64,000 bases of DNA from Nitrospirota bacterium (GCA_040755395.1 JBFMAX010000008.1:1-64000); one strand, 5' to 3'; counted from the first letter of the stretch, positions 9,525 through 19,247 are shown. Notes: a model not told the origin generated them from the sequence alone. Program-made: numbers and translations.

Positions 9525-9616
9525 ACGTTAATCGTGCGGCGTTAAACGTTAACCGAAAGAGAAAATTGACGGGAGGCTTCCTACGATTAACGATTCACGA
9601 TTAACGTTTAACGAGG
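9525..9616. repeat. word-repeat hairpin 3 (word like CGTTAAACGTTAA)
   Basis: This fills the spacer between guaB and guaA. The left arm reads GACGTTAATCG and CGTTAAACGTTAACC; the right arm reads CGATTAACGATTCACG and ATTAACGTTTAACG, its reverse complement with mismatches. The word differs from those of all other spacers. Confidence 0.65.
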
Positions 9617-9619
9617 AGA

Positions 9620-11089
9620 TCACTCCCAATCCGTGCGGTAGTTCGGCGCTTCTTTGGTGATGATCACGTCGTGGACGTGGCCTTCGCGCAGTCCGGCCAG
9701 AGTCTGGCGAATGAACGTCGCTTTCTGCTGCAATTCCGGAATCGTCCGACAGCCGCAGTAGCCCATGCCGGACTTGACGCCGCCGACCAACTGATAGACG
9801 ACGCCGGCGAGCGGGCCCTTGTACGGCACACGGCCTTCGATCCCCTCCGGAACCAGCTTCTGCGGGGCACGCCCGCTCTGTCCGTATCGATCTCCCCCGC
9901 CCCGTTCCATGGCGGCGATGGAACCCATACCCCGATAGACCTTGTACGTCCTGGCCTGGAACAACACCGTCTCGCCGGGCGACTCTTCGGTTCCGGCCAG
10001 GAGCCCGCCGAGCATCACGGCCGACGCGCCGGCCGCTAGAGCCTTCGTGATGTCGCCGGAGTATTTGATTCCCCCGTCGGCGATGATCGGGATGCCGGTG
10101 TCGCTCAGCGCCTTCGCGCAGTCCGCCACCGCCGTCAGTTGCGGCATCCCGGCGCCCGACACGATGCGGGTGGTGCAAATGGAGCCCGGGCCGACTCCGA
10201 CTTTCACCGCATCGGCGCCGACTTTCGCCAGATCCTTCGCCGCTTCGGCCGTCGCGATGTTGCCCGCCACCACGTCCAGATCCGGATGCTTCTTCTTGAT
10301 GAATTTCACGGTATCCAATACGCTCTGCGAATGCCCGTGCGCCGTGTCCACCACCACGAGATCGACGCCGGCCTTCACCAACGCCGCGACCCGCTCCTCG
10401 GTATCCGGCCCGACGCCGACCGCCGCGCCGACCCGCAGCCGGCCGTGCGCGTCCTTGCAGGCGTTCGGATACTTGATCCGCTTCTCGATATCCTTGATCG
10501 TGATCAGTCCCTTCAGCTCGAAGTTCTTGTTCACGACCGGCAGCTTCTCGATCCGATACTCGTGAAGAATCTCGCGCGCCTTTTCCAGGCTCGTGCCCTC
10601 CGGCGCCGTGATCAGCTTTTCCCTTCTCATCACCTGCGAGACCTTCAGGTCCATGCGCGTCTCGAAGCGCAGGTCCCGGTTGGTGAGGATGCCCACCAGT
10701 TTCCCGTTTTTCGTCACGGGAATGCCGGAGATCCGATACTTCGCCATCAGGTTATGCGCGTCGCGGATCGTCTGGTCCGGCGAGATCGTGATGGGATCGA
10801 GAATCATCCCGCTTTCCGACTTCTTGACCTTGTCCACCTCGGCGGCCTGGTCGGCCGGCGCGAGCACGCGATGAATGATGCCGAGCCCGCCCTCCCGGGC
10901 CAAGGCGATGGCCAGACGCGCTTCGGTCACCGTATCCATCGCCGCGCTGACGATCGGAATGTTGATCGTGATATGTCGGGTGATCGAGGTCCGCGTGTCG
11001 ACTTCGCTCGGCAGAATCTGCGATTTGGCTGGCACCAGTACCACGTCGTCGTAGGTGAGCCCTACGCGAACCTCTTTGTCGAGCATCAC
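9620..11089 (-). CDS. guaB: IMP dehydrogenase
   Basis: 489 residues. It oxidises IMP to XMP with NAD, the rate-limiting step to GMP. It is a TIM barrel interrupted by a CBS pair at roughly 95-200 ([20 protein letters not shown] and [20 protein letters not shown]). The catalytic loop Cys is in [13 protein letters not shown] and the downstream flap region follows ([11 protein letters not shown]). Complete and well conserved. Directly upstream of guaA on the same strand and downstream of the NHL protein gene (27-bp gap). Confidence 0.97.
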   Translation of the reverse strand: MMLDKEVRVGLTYDDVVLVPAKSQILPSEVDTRTSITRHITINIPIVSAAMDTVTEARLAIALAREGGLGIIHRVLAPADQAAEVDKVKKSESGMILDPITISPDQTIRDAHNLMAKYRISGIPVTKNGKLVGILTNRDLRFETRMDLKVSQVMRREKLITAPEGTSLEKAREILHEYRIEKLPVVNKNFELKGLITIKDIEKRIKYPNACKDAHGRLRVGAAVGVGPDTEERVAALVKAGVDLVVVDTAHGHSQSVLDTVKFIKKKHPDLDVVAGNIATAEAAKDLAKVGADAVKVGVGPGSICTTRIVSGAGMPQLTAVADCAKALSDTGIPIIADGGIKYSGDITKALAAGASAVMLGGLLAGTEESPGETVLFQARTYKVYRGMGSIAAMERGGGDRYGQSGRAPQKLVPEGIEGRVPYKGPLAGVVYQLVGGVKSGMGYCGCRTIPELQQKATFIRQTLAGLREGHVHDVIITKEAPNYRTDWE

Positions 11090-11116
11090 GCCTCTCCGTC
11101 GGCTCCGACCCGGAGC

Positions 11117-14083
11117 TTAAACCTGCGCTGCACCCTGCGCCTTTTCGAGTTCCGCAGCCGCTTCGGCTTCTTCCCTCAGCCGCTCGCTGCCTTCCTCGGC
11201 TGGCATGAACTGTTGCACGCGCGTGTTGCCGCTGTCGACGACATACACGCTGCCCTTGGCGTCCACGGCGATCCCGTACGGGAAGTTGAACTGCCCGTCG
11301 CCGTTGCCGAAGCCGCCCCATTGGGTGACAAAGTTGCCCTCTCGATCGAACTTCTGCACGCGATGATTGCCGGTATCGGTGACATACACGTCGCCTTGGC
11401 TGTCGACGGCGATTCCCCACGGCGACCGCAACTGGCCGGCTTCCTGGGCCTGCGGGCTGCTCGCATGGCCTGGCTCCGAGCTGCCGCCCCACTTGGTCAG
11501 CAACTGCGGCAGTACGTTCGTGCTGGTGTCGAATTTCTGAATCCGATGGTTGCCCATGTCCACGACGTAGACCGACCCGTCCGCCTGATCGACCGCGATG
11601 CCGCGTGGAAAATAGAACTGGCCGTCGCCGTTGCCGAAACTGCCCCACGACATGATGAACTCGCCGGTCATGTCGAACTTCTGGACCCGGAAGTTCGCGC
11701 TGTCCACGACGTAGATGTAGCCCCGCACTCGGTCGATCGCGATCCCCCAGGGCGAGTTGAATTGGCCTTCGCCGTTGCCGCGCGAGCCGAACTTCATCAG
11801 GTACCCGCCCAGCTTGCCGTCGAATTTCTGCACCCGGTGGTTGTTCGTATCCACGACGTACACGTCGCCCTTGGCGTCGCAGGCGACGCCGGTCGGATTA
11901 TGGAAATTCGCGTTGGCCGACCCGAAGTTGCCCCACAGGATGATGAAATTGCCGGCGCTGTCGAACTTTTGCACGCGGTTGTTGCCGTTGTCGACCACGA
12001 AGAGGCAGCCCTGCTGGTCGATGGCCAATCCATAGATCGGCGCCATGAATTCGCCGCCGTGCAGCAAGGAGGCGCCGCGTCCCGGCTTGCCCCATTTCGA
12101 CACGCAGAGATAGCCTGACGTATTGACCAGGATGCTGGCTGAGGCGGGGGTCGAGACGTTGTTGCCTGCGTCCTTGAACCACACATAGATGGTTTTTTGC
12201 CCGTCCCCTGGAGAGAGCACGAACGGAATCGTCGCGCCGAACTTTTGCGCCGGCTCGACATCGACCCAGCCGGGCGTGCCGGCCATGGGCGTCACAGGAT
12301 TCTCGGAGATATAGTACGCGGCGACTCCCGTATCCACATCGACCGCGGAGATCGTGACCACCACCTCCGGGGAGTTCGTCATGAACGCCCCGTGGTTGAT
12401 CAACGCGTTGGCGTTCTGCGGCGCGGTCATGTCGATAAGGACCGGCGTCGCCGTCACTTCCTCCGACAGGGGGCTTTCGGCCCCGTCCTCATAGACCGCC
12501 GTGAGCGCGTAGTAATATGGGATATCGTTCGTCAGGCCGGTGTGGGTGAAGGGGCTTGTGACGCCTTCGATCTTGGTCGCTGTCTGCATCGCCAGGTTCG
12601 GCGACGTATTGAAGTAGAGGTTGTAGGAGACCGCTCCCGGCACCTCCAGCCAACTGATATACGTTTCCGTGTCTCCGGGCTTGACGGCAAGACTCCTCGG
12701 CGGCGCATGCTCGCCCGATTCTTTCGGCGCGGCCTTTTGCTCCTGCGCCAACTGCTCTTCGGTCGGCACGTACTTCAGAACACGGTTGTTGCCGCTGTCC
12801 ACCACATAGACGCACCCTTCTTTGTCGACCGCGATCCCGGAAGGGAAATTGAGCTGTCCTTCCGTCTTGCCGCGGTTGCCCCACGCGCACAGGAAGGTGC
12901 CGTTGCCGTCGAACTTTTGAATGCGGTGATTGCCGCTGTCCACCACATAGACGTTGCCGAGCGCGTCGCAAGCCACCCCCCAAGGGGCCTTGAATTGGCC
13001 GGGGCCGCTGCCTTCGCGACCCCACTTGGTGAGGAAGCTCCCTCTGGCGTCGAACTTTTGGATGCGGTTGTTTCCCTCGTCGGCCACAAAGATATTGCCG
13101 ACGAAATCGACGGCCACCCCACGGGGGAAGAAAAATGCGCCGTCGAAGCTGCCGTCGCGTCCCCATTTCAGCAGCGGCGTCCCGTCGGACTTGAACTTCT
13201 GGATGCGGGAATTGCTGGTGTCCGAGACGTAGATATTGCCTTCCTTGTCGGTGGCGATACCCCAGGGCACGTCGAATTTCCCCAAGTCGGCGCCGCGCCA
13301 CGCGAAGCCGAACCTTCCCCAGGCATGCATGCAGTTGCCGTCGGAATCGAACTTCTGCACCCGGTTATTGCCGCTGTCCGCGACATACACTTCGCCGTCG
13401 GGACCGATCGCGAGGCCGCGCGGATAATAGAACAGGCCTTCTTCCTGGCTCGGTTCGCCGCCCCAACGCGCGATGAACTTTCCGTCCTTGTCGAATTTCT
13501 GGATCGAATGATTGTCGGTATCGGCGACGTAGATGTTGCCGTCGTTGTCCAGCGCGATACCGGTCGGCGAGCTGAATTCCCCGTCGTCGACGCCCTCCTG
13601 CCCGAACTGCATGGCCAGTAGATAGGGCGACGGGATCGCCATCACTTCCTGCGACTCCGGGCTCTCGCCTTTCGGCGTCACCACCGTGACGACGTAGTGG
13701 TAGCAGGTGCCGTTGGCAAGATCGTCGTGTACGAACGGAGAGGCCGCGCCTTCGATGCAATTGCCTTTTTCCTTGGTCACGCCGATGGTGTGTTTGAAAT
13801 CCTCGGGACCGGCGATCGGCCGGGTGAGCTCCGAAAACTTGATTTGAACGCCCTTGGACGTCATGAAATAGAGGTTGTAGTACATGGCGTCCGGCACGGG
13901 ATCCCAGGTCAGGGTGACCCGGCCGTTCCCCGGTTTGGCAGTCAACCCGGTCGGCGGCGGCGGTGGCTGCTCCTCTTCCTCGATGACCGAATCCCCCGCG
14001 CCCCACTCTTCCGGGCCGCCTTCCGCCCGCAACGCCGGCCGATCGAACCTGAACATCTCATCGAGTAACCAAGCCTTCATCAT
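11117..14083 (-). CDS. NHL-repeat protein with two six-bladed propellers and fibronectin III domains
   Basis: 988 residues from an ATG pair at 14083, eight bases after GAGG. I count twelve NHL repeats of the type VYVVDSGNxRVQKFD in two blocks of six. One block lies at about 180-480 and one after about 690. A fibronectin-III-like domain precedes each block (LTAKPGNGRVTLTW; LAVKPGDTETYISW), and an Ig-like segment (TAPQNANALINHGAFMTNS) sits before the second propeller. No signal peptide is visible, although such proteins are often extracytoplasmic. Likely a protein-interaction scaffold. It lies 27 bp upstream of guaB. A longer reading to 14167 lacks a ribosome site. Confidence 0.85.
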   Translation of the reverse strand: MMKAWLLDEMFRFDRPALRAEGGPEEWGAGDSVIEEEEQPPPPPTGLTAKPGNGRVTLTWDPVPDAMYYNLYFMTSKGVQIKFSELTRPIAGPEDFKHTIGVTKEKGNCIEGAASPFVHDDLANGTCYHYVVTVVTPKGESPESQEVMAIPSPYLLAMQFGQEGVDDGEFSSPTGIALDNDGNIYVADTDNHSIQKFDKDGKFIARWGGEPSQEEGLFYYPRGLAIGPDGEVYVADSGNNRVQKFDSDGNCMHAWGRFGFAWRGADLGKFDVPWGIATDKEGNIYVSDTSNSRIQKFKSDGTPLLKWGRDGSFDGAFFFPRGVAVDFVGNIFVADEGNNRIQKFDARGSFLTKWGREGSGPGQFKAPWGVACDALGNVYVVDSGNHRIQKFDGNGTFLCAWGNRGKTEGQLNFPSGIAVDKEGCVYVVDSGNNRVLKYVPTEEQLAQEQKAAPKESGEHAPPRSLAVKPGDTETYISWLEVPGAVSYNLYFNTSPNLAMQTATKIEGVTSPFTHTGLTNDIPYYYALTAVYEDGAESPLSEEVTATPVLIDMTAPQNANALINHGAFMTNSPEVVVTISAVDVDTGVAAYYISENPVTPMAGTPGWVDVEPAQKFGATIPFVLSPGDGQKTIYVWFKDAGNNVSTPASASILVNTSGYLCVSKWGKPGRGASLLHGGEFMAPIYGLAIDQQGCLFVVDNGNNRVQKFDSAGNFIILWGNFGSANANFHNPTGVACDAKGDVYVVDTNNHRVQKFDGKLGGYLMKFGSRGNGEGQFNSPWGIAIDRVRGYIYVVDSANFRVQKFDMTGEFIMSWGSFGNGDGQFYFPRGIAVDQADGSVYVVDMGNHRIQKFDTSTNVLPQLLTKWGGSSEPGHASSPQAQEAGQLRSPWGIAVDSQGDVYVTDTGNHRVQKFDREGNFVTQWGGFGNGDGQFNFPYGIAVDAKGSVYVVDSGNTRVQQFMPAEEGSERLREEAEAAAELEKAQGAAQV

Positions 14084-14338
14084 GGTTGTTGCCTCATGTG
14101 GTTCACGCCCGTTCGAAACAACGAGAAATCGCGGATTTTTCGAGTAGATAAGCGGGCAGTCTAACAAAGCGAAAAGAAGGGAGTCAACGGGGGCCCCGAT
14201 CGCCCTTTGTGCTCGCGCAACGCGCGGCCTCAGAAGGCCCTCGTTGGACGAGCGTAATTCAAGGGCTGATCAGGGTACCCGGCAGGGGAAAGAAGCGCGG
14301 AAGCGGAAAACATCCGACGCGCAGGCGATCACAAGAAA
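14084..14338. other. intergenic, no gene seen
   Basis: The spacer between scpB and the NHL gene (255 bp) holds one GGGTACCC palindrome near 14272, as in other repeats of this window, and no convincing gene or terminator. Confidence 0.5.
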
Positions 14339-15184
14339 TTATTCCGCGGTCTCCAGGTCGAACGAGGGCGAGCAACCGACGGCGGTCGCGCACGACTCCC
14401 CGTCCGTCCTGAACGGTCCGCTGTCTGTCTCGCCGTTCGCATGCCCGGCAGGACGATCGTCTTCCGCGAGGTCTTCGTCCATCGGCAGGAACGTCTGCTC
14501 CGCCTCGCCCAATTCTTTGAACTCCTTGAGCGGCGGCAGTTCCGACAGGTCGCGGAGGCCGAAGTGTTCCAGAAAGAATTTGGTCGTGCCGTACATGATC
14601 GGCCGCCCGGGGACGTCTTTGCGTCCGACGATCCGCACGAGCTTGCGTTCGAGGAGGGTCCTGAGCACACCCGACGTTTCGACGCCGCGAATCTCTTCGA
14701 TCTCCGCCCGAACGATCGGCTGTTTGTAGGCGATGATCGCCAACGACTCCAGCGCCGATCGCGAGAGTTTGGGCGCCGCCTTGGTTTTTTCGAGCCGGCG
14801 AATCCAGGGCGCATACTCGGTCTTGGTCGCCAGACGATAGCCCCCCGCTACCTCGATGAGCTGCAGGCCGCGGCCGTCCTGTTCCAGTGCCTGGCGCATC
14901 CGTCCCAGCGCCTGCTCGATCTCGGCTTTCTTCACGTCGCCCACCAGCGCGACGAACCGATCGAGCGAAAGGGGCTCGTGCGCCACAAACAACAACGCTT
15001 CAAGGATGGCCTCGAGCTCCCGTTCCTCCCGCAATTCCGAAAGGCCGTCGGCCGACGCGCCGGCCTTATTGCGGTGCTCTGCCCGCCCGTCGGCGATGGA
15101 ATGCTCATGCCCGTTTTCGCCGGGCGCGTCGAGTTCCGTGTCCTGAGCCGAGTCATCCATGGCGGGGAGCAATGTCGCACTCAT
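14339..15184 (-). CDS. scpB: segregation and condensation protein B
   Basis: 281 residues. ScpB is the winged-helix partner of ScpA in the SMC condensin complex that organises the chromosome. The conserved core is visible: LEAILEALLFVAHEPLSLDRF, GGYRLATKTEYAPWI, LSRSALESLAIIAYKQPI and RAEIEEIRGV. The first 55 and last 60 residues are low-complexity and acidic, longer than in many homologs. The start at 15184 overlaps the scpA stop in an ATGA arrangement, indicating translational coupling. A longer upstream reading in this frame would overlap scpA wholesale and is rejected. Confidence 0.93.
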   Translation of the reverse strand: MSATLLPAMDDSAQDTELDAPGENGHEHSIADGRAEHRNKAGASADGLSELREERELEAILEALLFVAHEPLSLDRFVALVGDVKKAEIEQALGRMRQALEQDGRGLQLIEVAGGYRLATKTEYAPWIRRLEKTKAAPKLSRSALESLAIIAYKQPIVRAEIEEIRGVETSGVLRTLLERKLVRIVGRKDVPGRPIMYGTTKFFLEHFGLRDLSELPPLKEFKELGEAEQTFLPMDEDLAEDDRPAGHANGETDSGPFRTDGESCATAVGCSPSFDLETAE

Positions 15185-15981
15185 AGGTTCCTCCATTCCG
15201 ACTCTTCCAGCATCTCCGGCGGCTCCGTTTCGTTGACCAGCGAGAACGCGCGCGAAACCAGAATCGGCCCGAACGTCTCGGCCTGAAACGCCCGCACCAC
15301 CCGGATCCGGATCAGTTCCAACAGCGCGAGAAACGTCACGATCACCACCAAGCGATGACACGATTCCTCGAACAACGACACGAAGGTCACCGAGTCCTTG
15401 CCTTCCAGCGCATCCAGAATGGCGTTCATGCGGTCCCGAACCGTCAGGTTCTCGGGCACGATCTCGATCAGCCGCCTGCCCGGCGTCCTGGCGATGACCT
15501 CCTGCAACGCATCGACGAGGTCGAACAGGGTGATGTTCTCCAGCAGCGCCTCTTCCGAGCGGACCCGCATCGGGGGTCCTTGTTCCCTGACAAACACATC
15601 GCGCCACAGGCGTTCCCGGCTGTCGAATTGGTTCGCGGCCTCCTTGAACCGCTTGTACTCGAGCAAGCGTCGGACCAGTTCTTCCCGAGGATCCGGACCG
15701 TCTTCCTCGTCGGTTTCTCCCTCCTCCGACGGCAGCAACATGCGGGACTTGATGTGCAGCAGGGTCGCCGCCATCACCAGAAATTCGCCCGCCACCGACA
15801 GGTTCAGAGCCTTCAGGGTGTTCAGATAGTCGAGGTACTGTCGGGTGATGAGGGCGATGGGGATGTCGTAGATGTTGATTTCGTTCTTTTTGATCAGGTG
15901 CAGAAGCAGGTCCAACGGCCCTTCAAATTTCTCCAGGCGCACCTGATACGCCAGTTCCCCCTGTTCCACGGCACTCTCCAC
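15181..15981 (-). CDS. scpA: segregation and condensation protein A
   Basis: 266 residues. ScpA is the kleisin that bridges the SMC heads. The N-terminal family block is clear: YQVRLEKFEGPLDLLLHLI, INIYDIPIALITRQYLDYL and AGEFLVMAATLLHIKSRMLL. The C-terminal winged helix includes VTFLALLELIRIRVVRAFQ. The start is an apparent GTG at 15981. It is coupled to scpB downstream. A sigma-70-like promoter lies just upstream. Confidence 0.94.
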   Translation of the reverse strand: MESAVEQGELAYQVRLEKFEGPLDLLLHLIKKNEINIYDIPIALITRQYLDYLNTLKALNLSVAGEFLVMAATLLHIKSRMLLPSEEGETDEEDGPDPREELVRRLLEYKRFKEAANQFDSRERLWRDVFVREQGPPMRVRSEEALLENITLFDLVDALQEVIARTPGRRLIEIVPENLTVRDRMNAILDALEGKDSVTFVSLFEESCHRLVVIVTFLALLELIRIRVVRAFQAETFGPILVSRAFSLVNETEPPEMLEESEWRNL

Positions 15982-16001
15982 TTCGAAACTGCGGTCGGCC
16001 C

Positions 16002-16030
16002 CTTATATCAGCTTATGGTGGTACGAGCAA
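16002..16030 (-). promoter_or_regulatory. predicted promoter for scpAB
   Basis: On the minus strand TTGCTC (16030-16025) and TATAAG (16007-16002) are separated by 17 bp, 20-odd bases upstream of the scpA start. The match to the sigma-70 consensus is moderate. Confidence 0.45.
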
Positions 16031-16070
16031 GCCCCAAATCTACATATAGGGGATGCACAGCCTGCGTCTG

Positions 16071-17168
16071 TTATCTCGCCCTGATGAGATACGCCACTAA
16101 GGCTGCGGCGAACAACAACAAGACGGCGGTGAAGGCGAGTTGGAAGATCGAGCCTCGGGCTTGGAAGGGCGTGGAGCGACCACCAACCAGTTGGGCCCTT
16201 GTAAACTGTGGCTGCTTCTCAAACCGGGTGTTTGTAAAATCTTCGCTCCCCTTGAATTGGCTGTCCGAGAAGTCCGCAACCGACCGAAAGGTGGCTTGGC
16301 GGAACGAGGCGTCTTCCCCGAACATGGAGAACAGAAAAAACGCTTCCCGCTCGAAGACGGCTTCGGAAAAGTCGGCCCTCTTCAGAAACTCGCTCCCGGA
16401 AAAGCCGGTGCCCATTTTGAAGGTTGCCTGCGAGAAGTCGACATCCTTCTGAAACGTGACCTCCAGAAACTCAGCCAGGCCGTTGAATTCGGCCTGAACA
16501 TAGGTCACGGGTTCGGCGAAGACCGAACGGAAGAACCGTGAGTGGACGCCGAAGGCGGTTTGGGCAAACCGGGCTTGGCCGGTGAACCGGCCATGAACAA
16601 AGAACCCTTCCCGAAGGATCACGGCCTTCGAAAGGTCCACCGGTCCGAGAAAGACACAGCGCGACAAATCCAGCAAATGCTCAAAGACCGTGCCGGTCAA
16701 GATGACGGGCCCGCGCATCAGCACGTACCCCTCTTTGATGCCGGTGCTGATCGTGCCTTTGACCACCGAATCCCGAATCGACAGAGGCCCTGAGACCAAT
16801 CTGACTTCCCGCACGTTCAGCCCCGAGACGGCATTCCGCTCGTCTGCCGAAAGACCGAGGATCGCATCGACCGGCACGGGGGTCAGCTCATCGAGCCTGA
16901 GATCGCCGCTGACGACAACCCCGGCGAGATCGACGCCTTTTCCTGAATTCAAGGCGGCCAGCAACTCCTCGGCCGTGACCGCGCGAGCCGTTTGCTCCTG
17001 CTCCGAGCATCCGGTCAAATGCCTCACGAACATCTGTTCCGCCGTTCCGGCGATGGACTCTTCCGTGCAGGCCGCCGGAAGAGGACTCGCGCACAGGAGA
17101 CCGATGAGCGGCGGCAGACACCCACCGGCGACGACGAAGGAAGACCGGAACCACATGAGTCGTTTCAC
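16071..17168 (-). CDS. secreted/membrane pentapeptide-repeat protein
   Basis: 365 residues. The N-terminal signal peptide spans about 1-33 (SFVVAGGCLPPLIGLLCASP). Degenerate pentapeptide repeats of the A(D/N)F type run from about 165 to 330 (VDFSQATFKMGTGFSGSEF, ADFSEAVFEREAFFLF, ADFSDSQFKGSEDFTNTRF). A C-terminal membrane helix (LAFTAVLLLFAAALVAYLI) closes the protein. This predicts a right-handed beta-helix held at the outside of the inner membrane. Function unknown; an antibiotic-target mimic is not supported. Confidence 0.8.
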   Translation of the reverse strand: MKRLMWFRSSFVVAGGCLPPLIGLLCASPLPAACTEESIAGTAEQMFVRHLTGCSEQEQTARAVTAEELLAALNSGKGVDLAGVVVSGDLRLDELTPVPVDAILGLSADERNAVSGLNVREVRLVSGPLSIRDSVVKGTISTGIKEGYVLMRGPVILTGTVFEHLLDLSRCVFLGPVDLSKAVILREGFFVHGRFTGQARFAQTAFGVHSRFFRSVFAEPVTYVQAEFNGLAEFLEVTFQKDVDFSQATFKMGTGFSGSEFLKRADFSEAVFEREAFFLFSMFGEDASFRQATFRSVADFSDSQFKGSEDFTNTRFEKQPQFTRAQLVGGRSTPFQARGSIFQLAFTAVLLLFAAALVAYLIRAR

Positions 17169-17287
17169 GCGGAGACCTTGCGCGAAGCTCCACCGACCAG
17201 GAGCAAGGTGAGCGAATCGTTTACAGAGTCACCCCGGCCTCTTACAATAATTGCGACGGACTCGTTTGGACGAGGAGCTGCCCGTTC

Positions 17288-17956
17288 ATGCCGCGCCGCA
17301 GCATCCGCTTTTTCCTGGCCGGTCTCACAACTTTCGTTCTCCTCTGCATCGCCGTCGCCTGCGCGCGGCCGACGGACGCGGCGGCCGAATCGGTCGGCGA
17401 GATGCCGGTGTTGGCCTCCTACAAGTCCAACGATCGCGGTGTCTTTGAGATCCTGCTGTTGCATTGGGACCAGAAACCCGACCCAAACCCCGTCGCCCTG
17501 AAATGGCTCGACGCTGGCGTCACCCTGGGGCAAGCCCATTTGGACGCGATGGTGGTCGCCTTTCGCTACGCGGTCGAACGGACCCCTTCCGTCCCGCATA
17601 CCGGGACCGTCTCAGTTCAAGGAGTGACGTACCTCCCGACCACCAGCGACGGTCCCAGCGCCGGAGCCGCCATGGCGGTCGGATTTATCGCGATGTTCAA
17701 AGGCGATCCGATCCAACGCGGCGTGGCCCTGACCGGGACGATCCGACCGGACGGCACCATCGGACCGGTCGGCTCGATTCCCGACAAAGTTCGCGCCGCC
17801 GTCCGCGAGGGCTATCGAACGGTTCTCATCCCGGCCGGTCAACTATACGAACCGCGCTGGAATCTGACCGGGCTGGGCGTCGAACTGAATGCCACGATCA
17901 AGGAAGTGCACACGGTCGAGGAAGCCTATGAACTCGTGACGGGCCGGAAGCTGTAA
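17288..17956 (+). CDS. secreted stand-alone Lon-type (S16) protease domain
   Basis: 222 residues. A signal peptide (FFLAGLTTFVLLCIAVAC, possibly lipidated at Cys25) precedes a domain that matches the proteolytic part of Lon: SDGPSAGAAMA with catalytic Ser124, then LTGTIRPDGTIGPVGSIPDK with catalytic Lys167 and RTVLIP. There is no AAA+ ATPase domain and no room for one. Lon normally works in the cytosol with its own ATPase, so an exported protease domain must act without one or with a partner. It starts divergently from the pentapeptide protein, 119 bp away. Confidence 0.8.
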   Translation: MPRRSIRFFLAGLTTFVLLCIAVACARPTDAAAESVGEMPVLASYKSNDRGVFEILLLHWDQKPDPNPVALKWLDAGVTLGQAHLDAMVVAFRYAVERTPSVPHTGTVSVQGVTYLPTTSDGPSAGAAMAVGFIAMFKGDPIQRGVALTGTIRPDGTIGPVGSIPDKVRAAVREGYRTVLIPAGQLYEPRWNLTGLGVELNATIKEVHTVEEAYELVTGRKL

Positions 17957-17969
17957 GGAGTTTCTCTAC

Positions 17970-18413
17970 TTACCCCAACGCTCCGAGAATCGCCTCATAT
18001 TCTTCTTGCGTCAGCACGTGCATTCCCAGATTCAACCGCCGCGCGAGTTCCGCCTGGTCGGGGATCTGAAGGACCTTTTGTAAGAGCGCCTGGCTCTCGC
18101 CCGGCGACGACTCCCATCGGTTGACGAGCCTGATACGGATGAAGCCGAAGCGAGCTTCGTTACGCAACTCATCCTTGAGCAGATCGTCAAGCCGGTCGAA
18201 CGGCAGGACGCCCGAGACGATCCGAAAGTGCGCGCAGATTCCCGATTTGAGGACATAGACCAGGCCGCAGGACTCCGCGGTCAGGAGCCTTTGCAGGTTG
18301 TCCCGAATGAGCGCAGTCCTGAGTCCCCACAGCTCATGAGTCAATTGCAGTTCCGCGCTTTCGCCGGAGCTTCGTTCACGAAGGGCGCCGGCCACGAACA
18401 GAAAATGGCTCAT
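17970..18413 (-). CDS. conserved hypothetical protein
   Basis: 147 residues, no signal peptide and no recognised family. It is predicted to be mixed alpha/beta, with a strand block RFGFIRIRLVNRWES and a helical end. It is convergent with the Lon-like gene (13-bp gap). Codon use looks like that of its neighbours, so it is probably a real gene. Confidence 0.55.
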   Translation of the reverse strand: MSHFLFVAGALRERSSGESAELQLTHELWGLRTALIRDNLQRLLTAESCGLVYVLKSGICAHFRIVSGVLPFDRLDDLLKDELRNEARFGFIRIRLVNRWESSPGESQALLQKVLQIPDQAELARRLNLGMHVLTQEEYEAILGALG

Positions 18414-18627
18414 CGGAGTGAAACATCTCTTGAGATAGCGAGAAGCCGGCGGGTCGGCGTCGAGCTGGAAAAAGCGTCAATGACCGCGCTGAAGATCGCC
18501 GGCGAGGAACCGTCCTTGCCGGCAATCCAGCCGACGAGCGATTCCTCGCTGCGATACGACTCTGCATTCGCTCAAAGGCATCAGCGCAACCGGGGCGGCT
18601 GTTTCCTGCAGAAAGAGAACATCCTGG

Positions 18628-19080
18628 TCAATTATTCCGAAAGTCGTCGTTATCGTCTAGCAAGTCTTCGGATTTCTCGAGGTAGTCCACGTCGTCATCC
18701 TCGTCCTCGAGCGAGAGATGCTCCTGCATGTCCTCTTCCACTTCGTCCACGTCTTCGGGCATCTCCATGTCCTCCGCCATCTCTCGATCAAGATCAGGCA
18801 GTTTCGGCTCCGCCGCAGCCTTCTCCGGCCCGGCCGCCGCTTTCGGCTCAGCGGACACCGGGGCCGGTTTGGCGGCCTTTTTCGCCTTCGCCGGAGCCTT
18901 CTTCTTCGGCGCCTTCGCAGCGGCCTTCGCTCTCCTGGCCTTGGCCGCTTTGGCCGATGGGCGCTTGGCCGTCGCTTTTTTCGCGGCAACCTTTTTCTTT
19001 GGTCTCGACTTCGCCTTGGCCCGCGACCTCGTCGCGGCGGCCTTCGCCTTTTTCTTCATCGCCTTTTTCTTTTTCGCCAT
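18628..19080 (-). CDS. Lys/Ala-rich histone-H1-like protein with acidic tail
   Basis: 150 residues of two opposite parts. Residues 1-75 are Lys/Ala/Pro repeats (KKKAKAAATRSRAKAKSRP) of the histone-H1-like kind that bind DNA or rRNA. Residues 95-150 are strongly acidic (EDVDEVEEDMQEHLSLEDED). Bacterial H1-like proteins usually lack such a tail, though basic-acidic fusions occur in RNA polymerase delta-like and nucleoid proteins. A role in nucleoid structure is an inference. The low complexity makes homology weak evidence. Confidence 0.65.
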   Translation of the reverse strand: MAKKKKAMKKKAKAAATRSRAKAKSRPKKKVAAKKATAKRPSAKAAKARRAKAAAKAPKKKAPAKAKKAAKPAPVSAEPKAAAGPEKAAAEPKLPDLDREMAEDMEMPEDVDEVEEDMQEHLSLEDEDDDVDYLEKSEDLLDDNDDFRNN

Positions 19081-19247
19081 CGGCAGTCCTCCTCAATGAG
19101 CCGCTGCGCGGCTGGAATTTTTTCGGGGTCTCCATCTAGCACGAATGAGTATCGCGATGCAACCGTCCATGGCAAACACTCTCTACGTAGAGGGCATCAG
19201 TTCCCCCGGCGGAATACCTGCGCGGGAGCATCGGCCCGCCTCTGGCG

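Noticed and set aside
10139-12118. Long plus-strand open frame opposite guaB and the NHL gene (about 660 codons)
   Set aside because: It is antisense to strongly conserved coding sequence, its composition is Arg/His/Asp-rich as expected from the reverse strand of high-GC genes, and it spans two unrelated genes.
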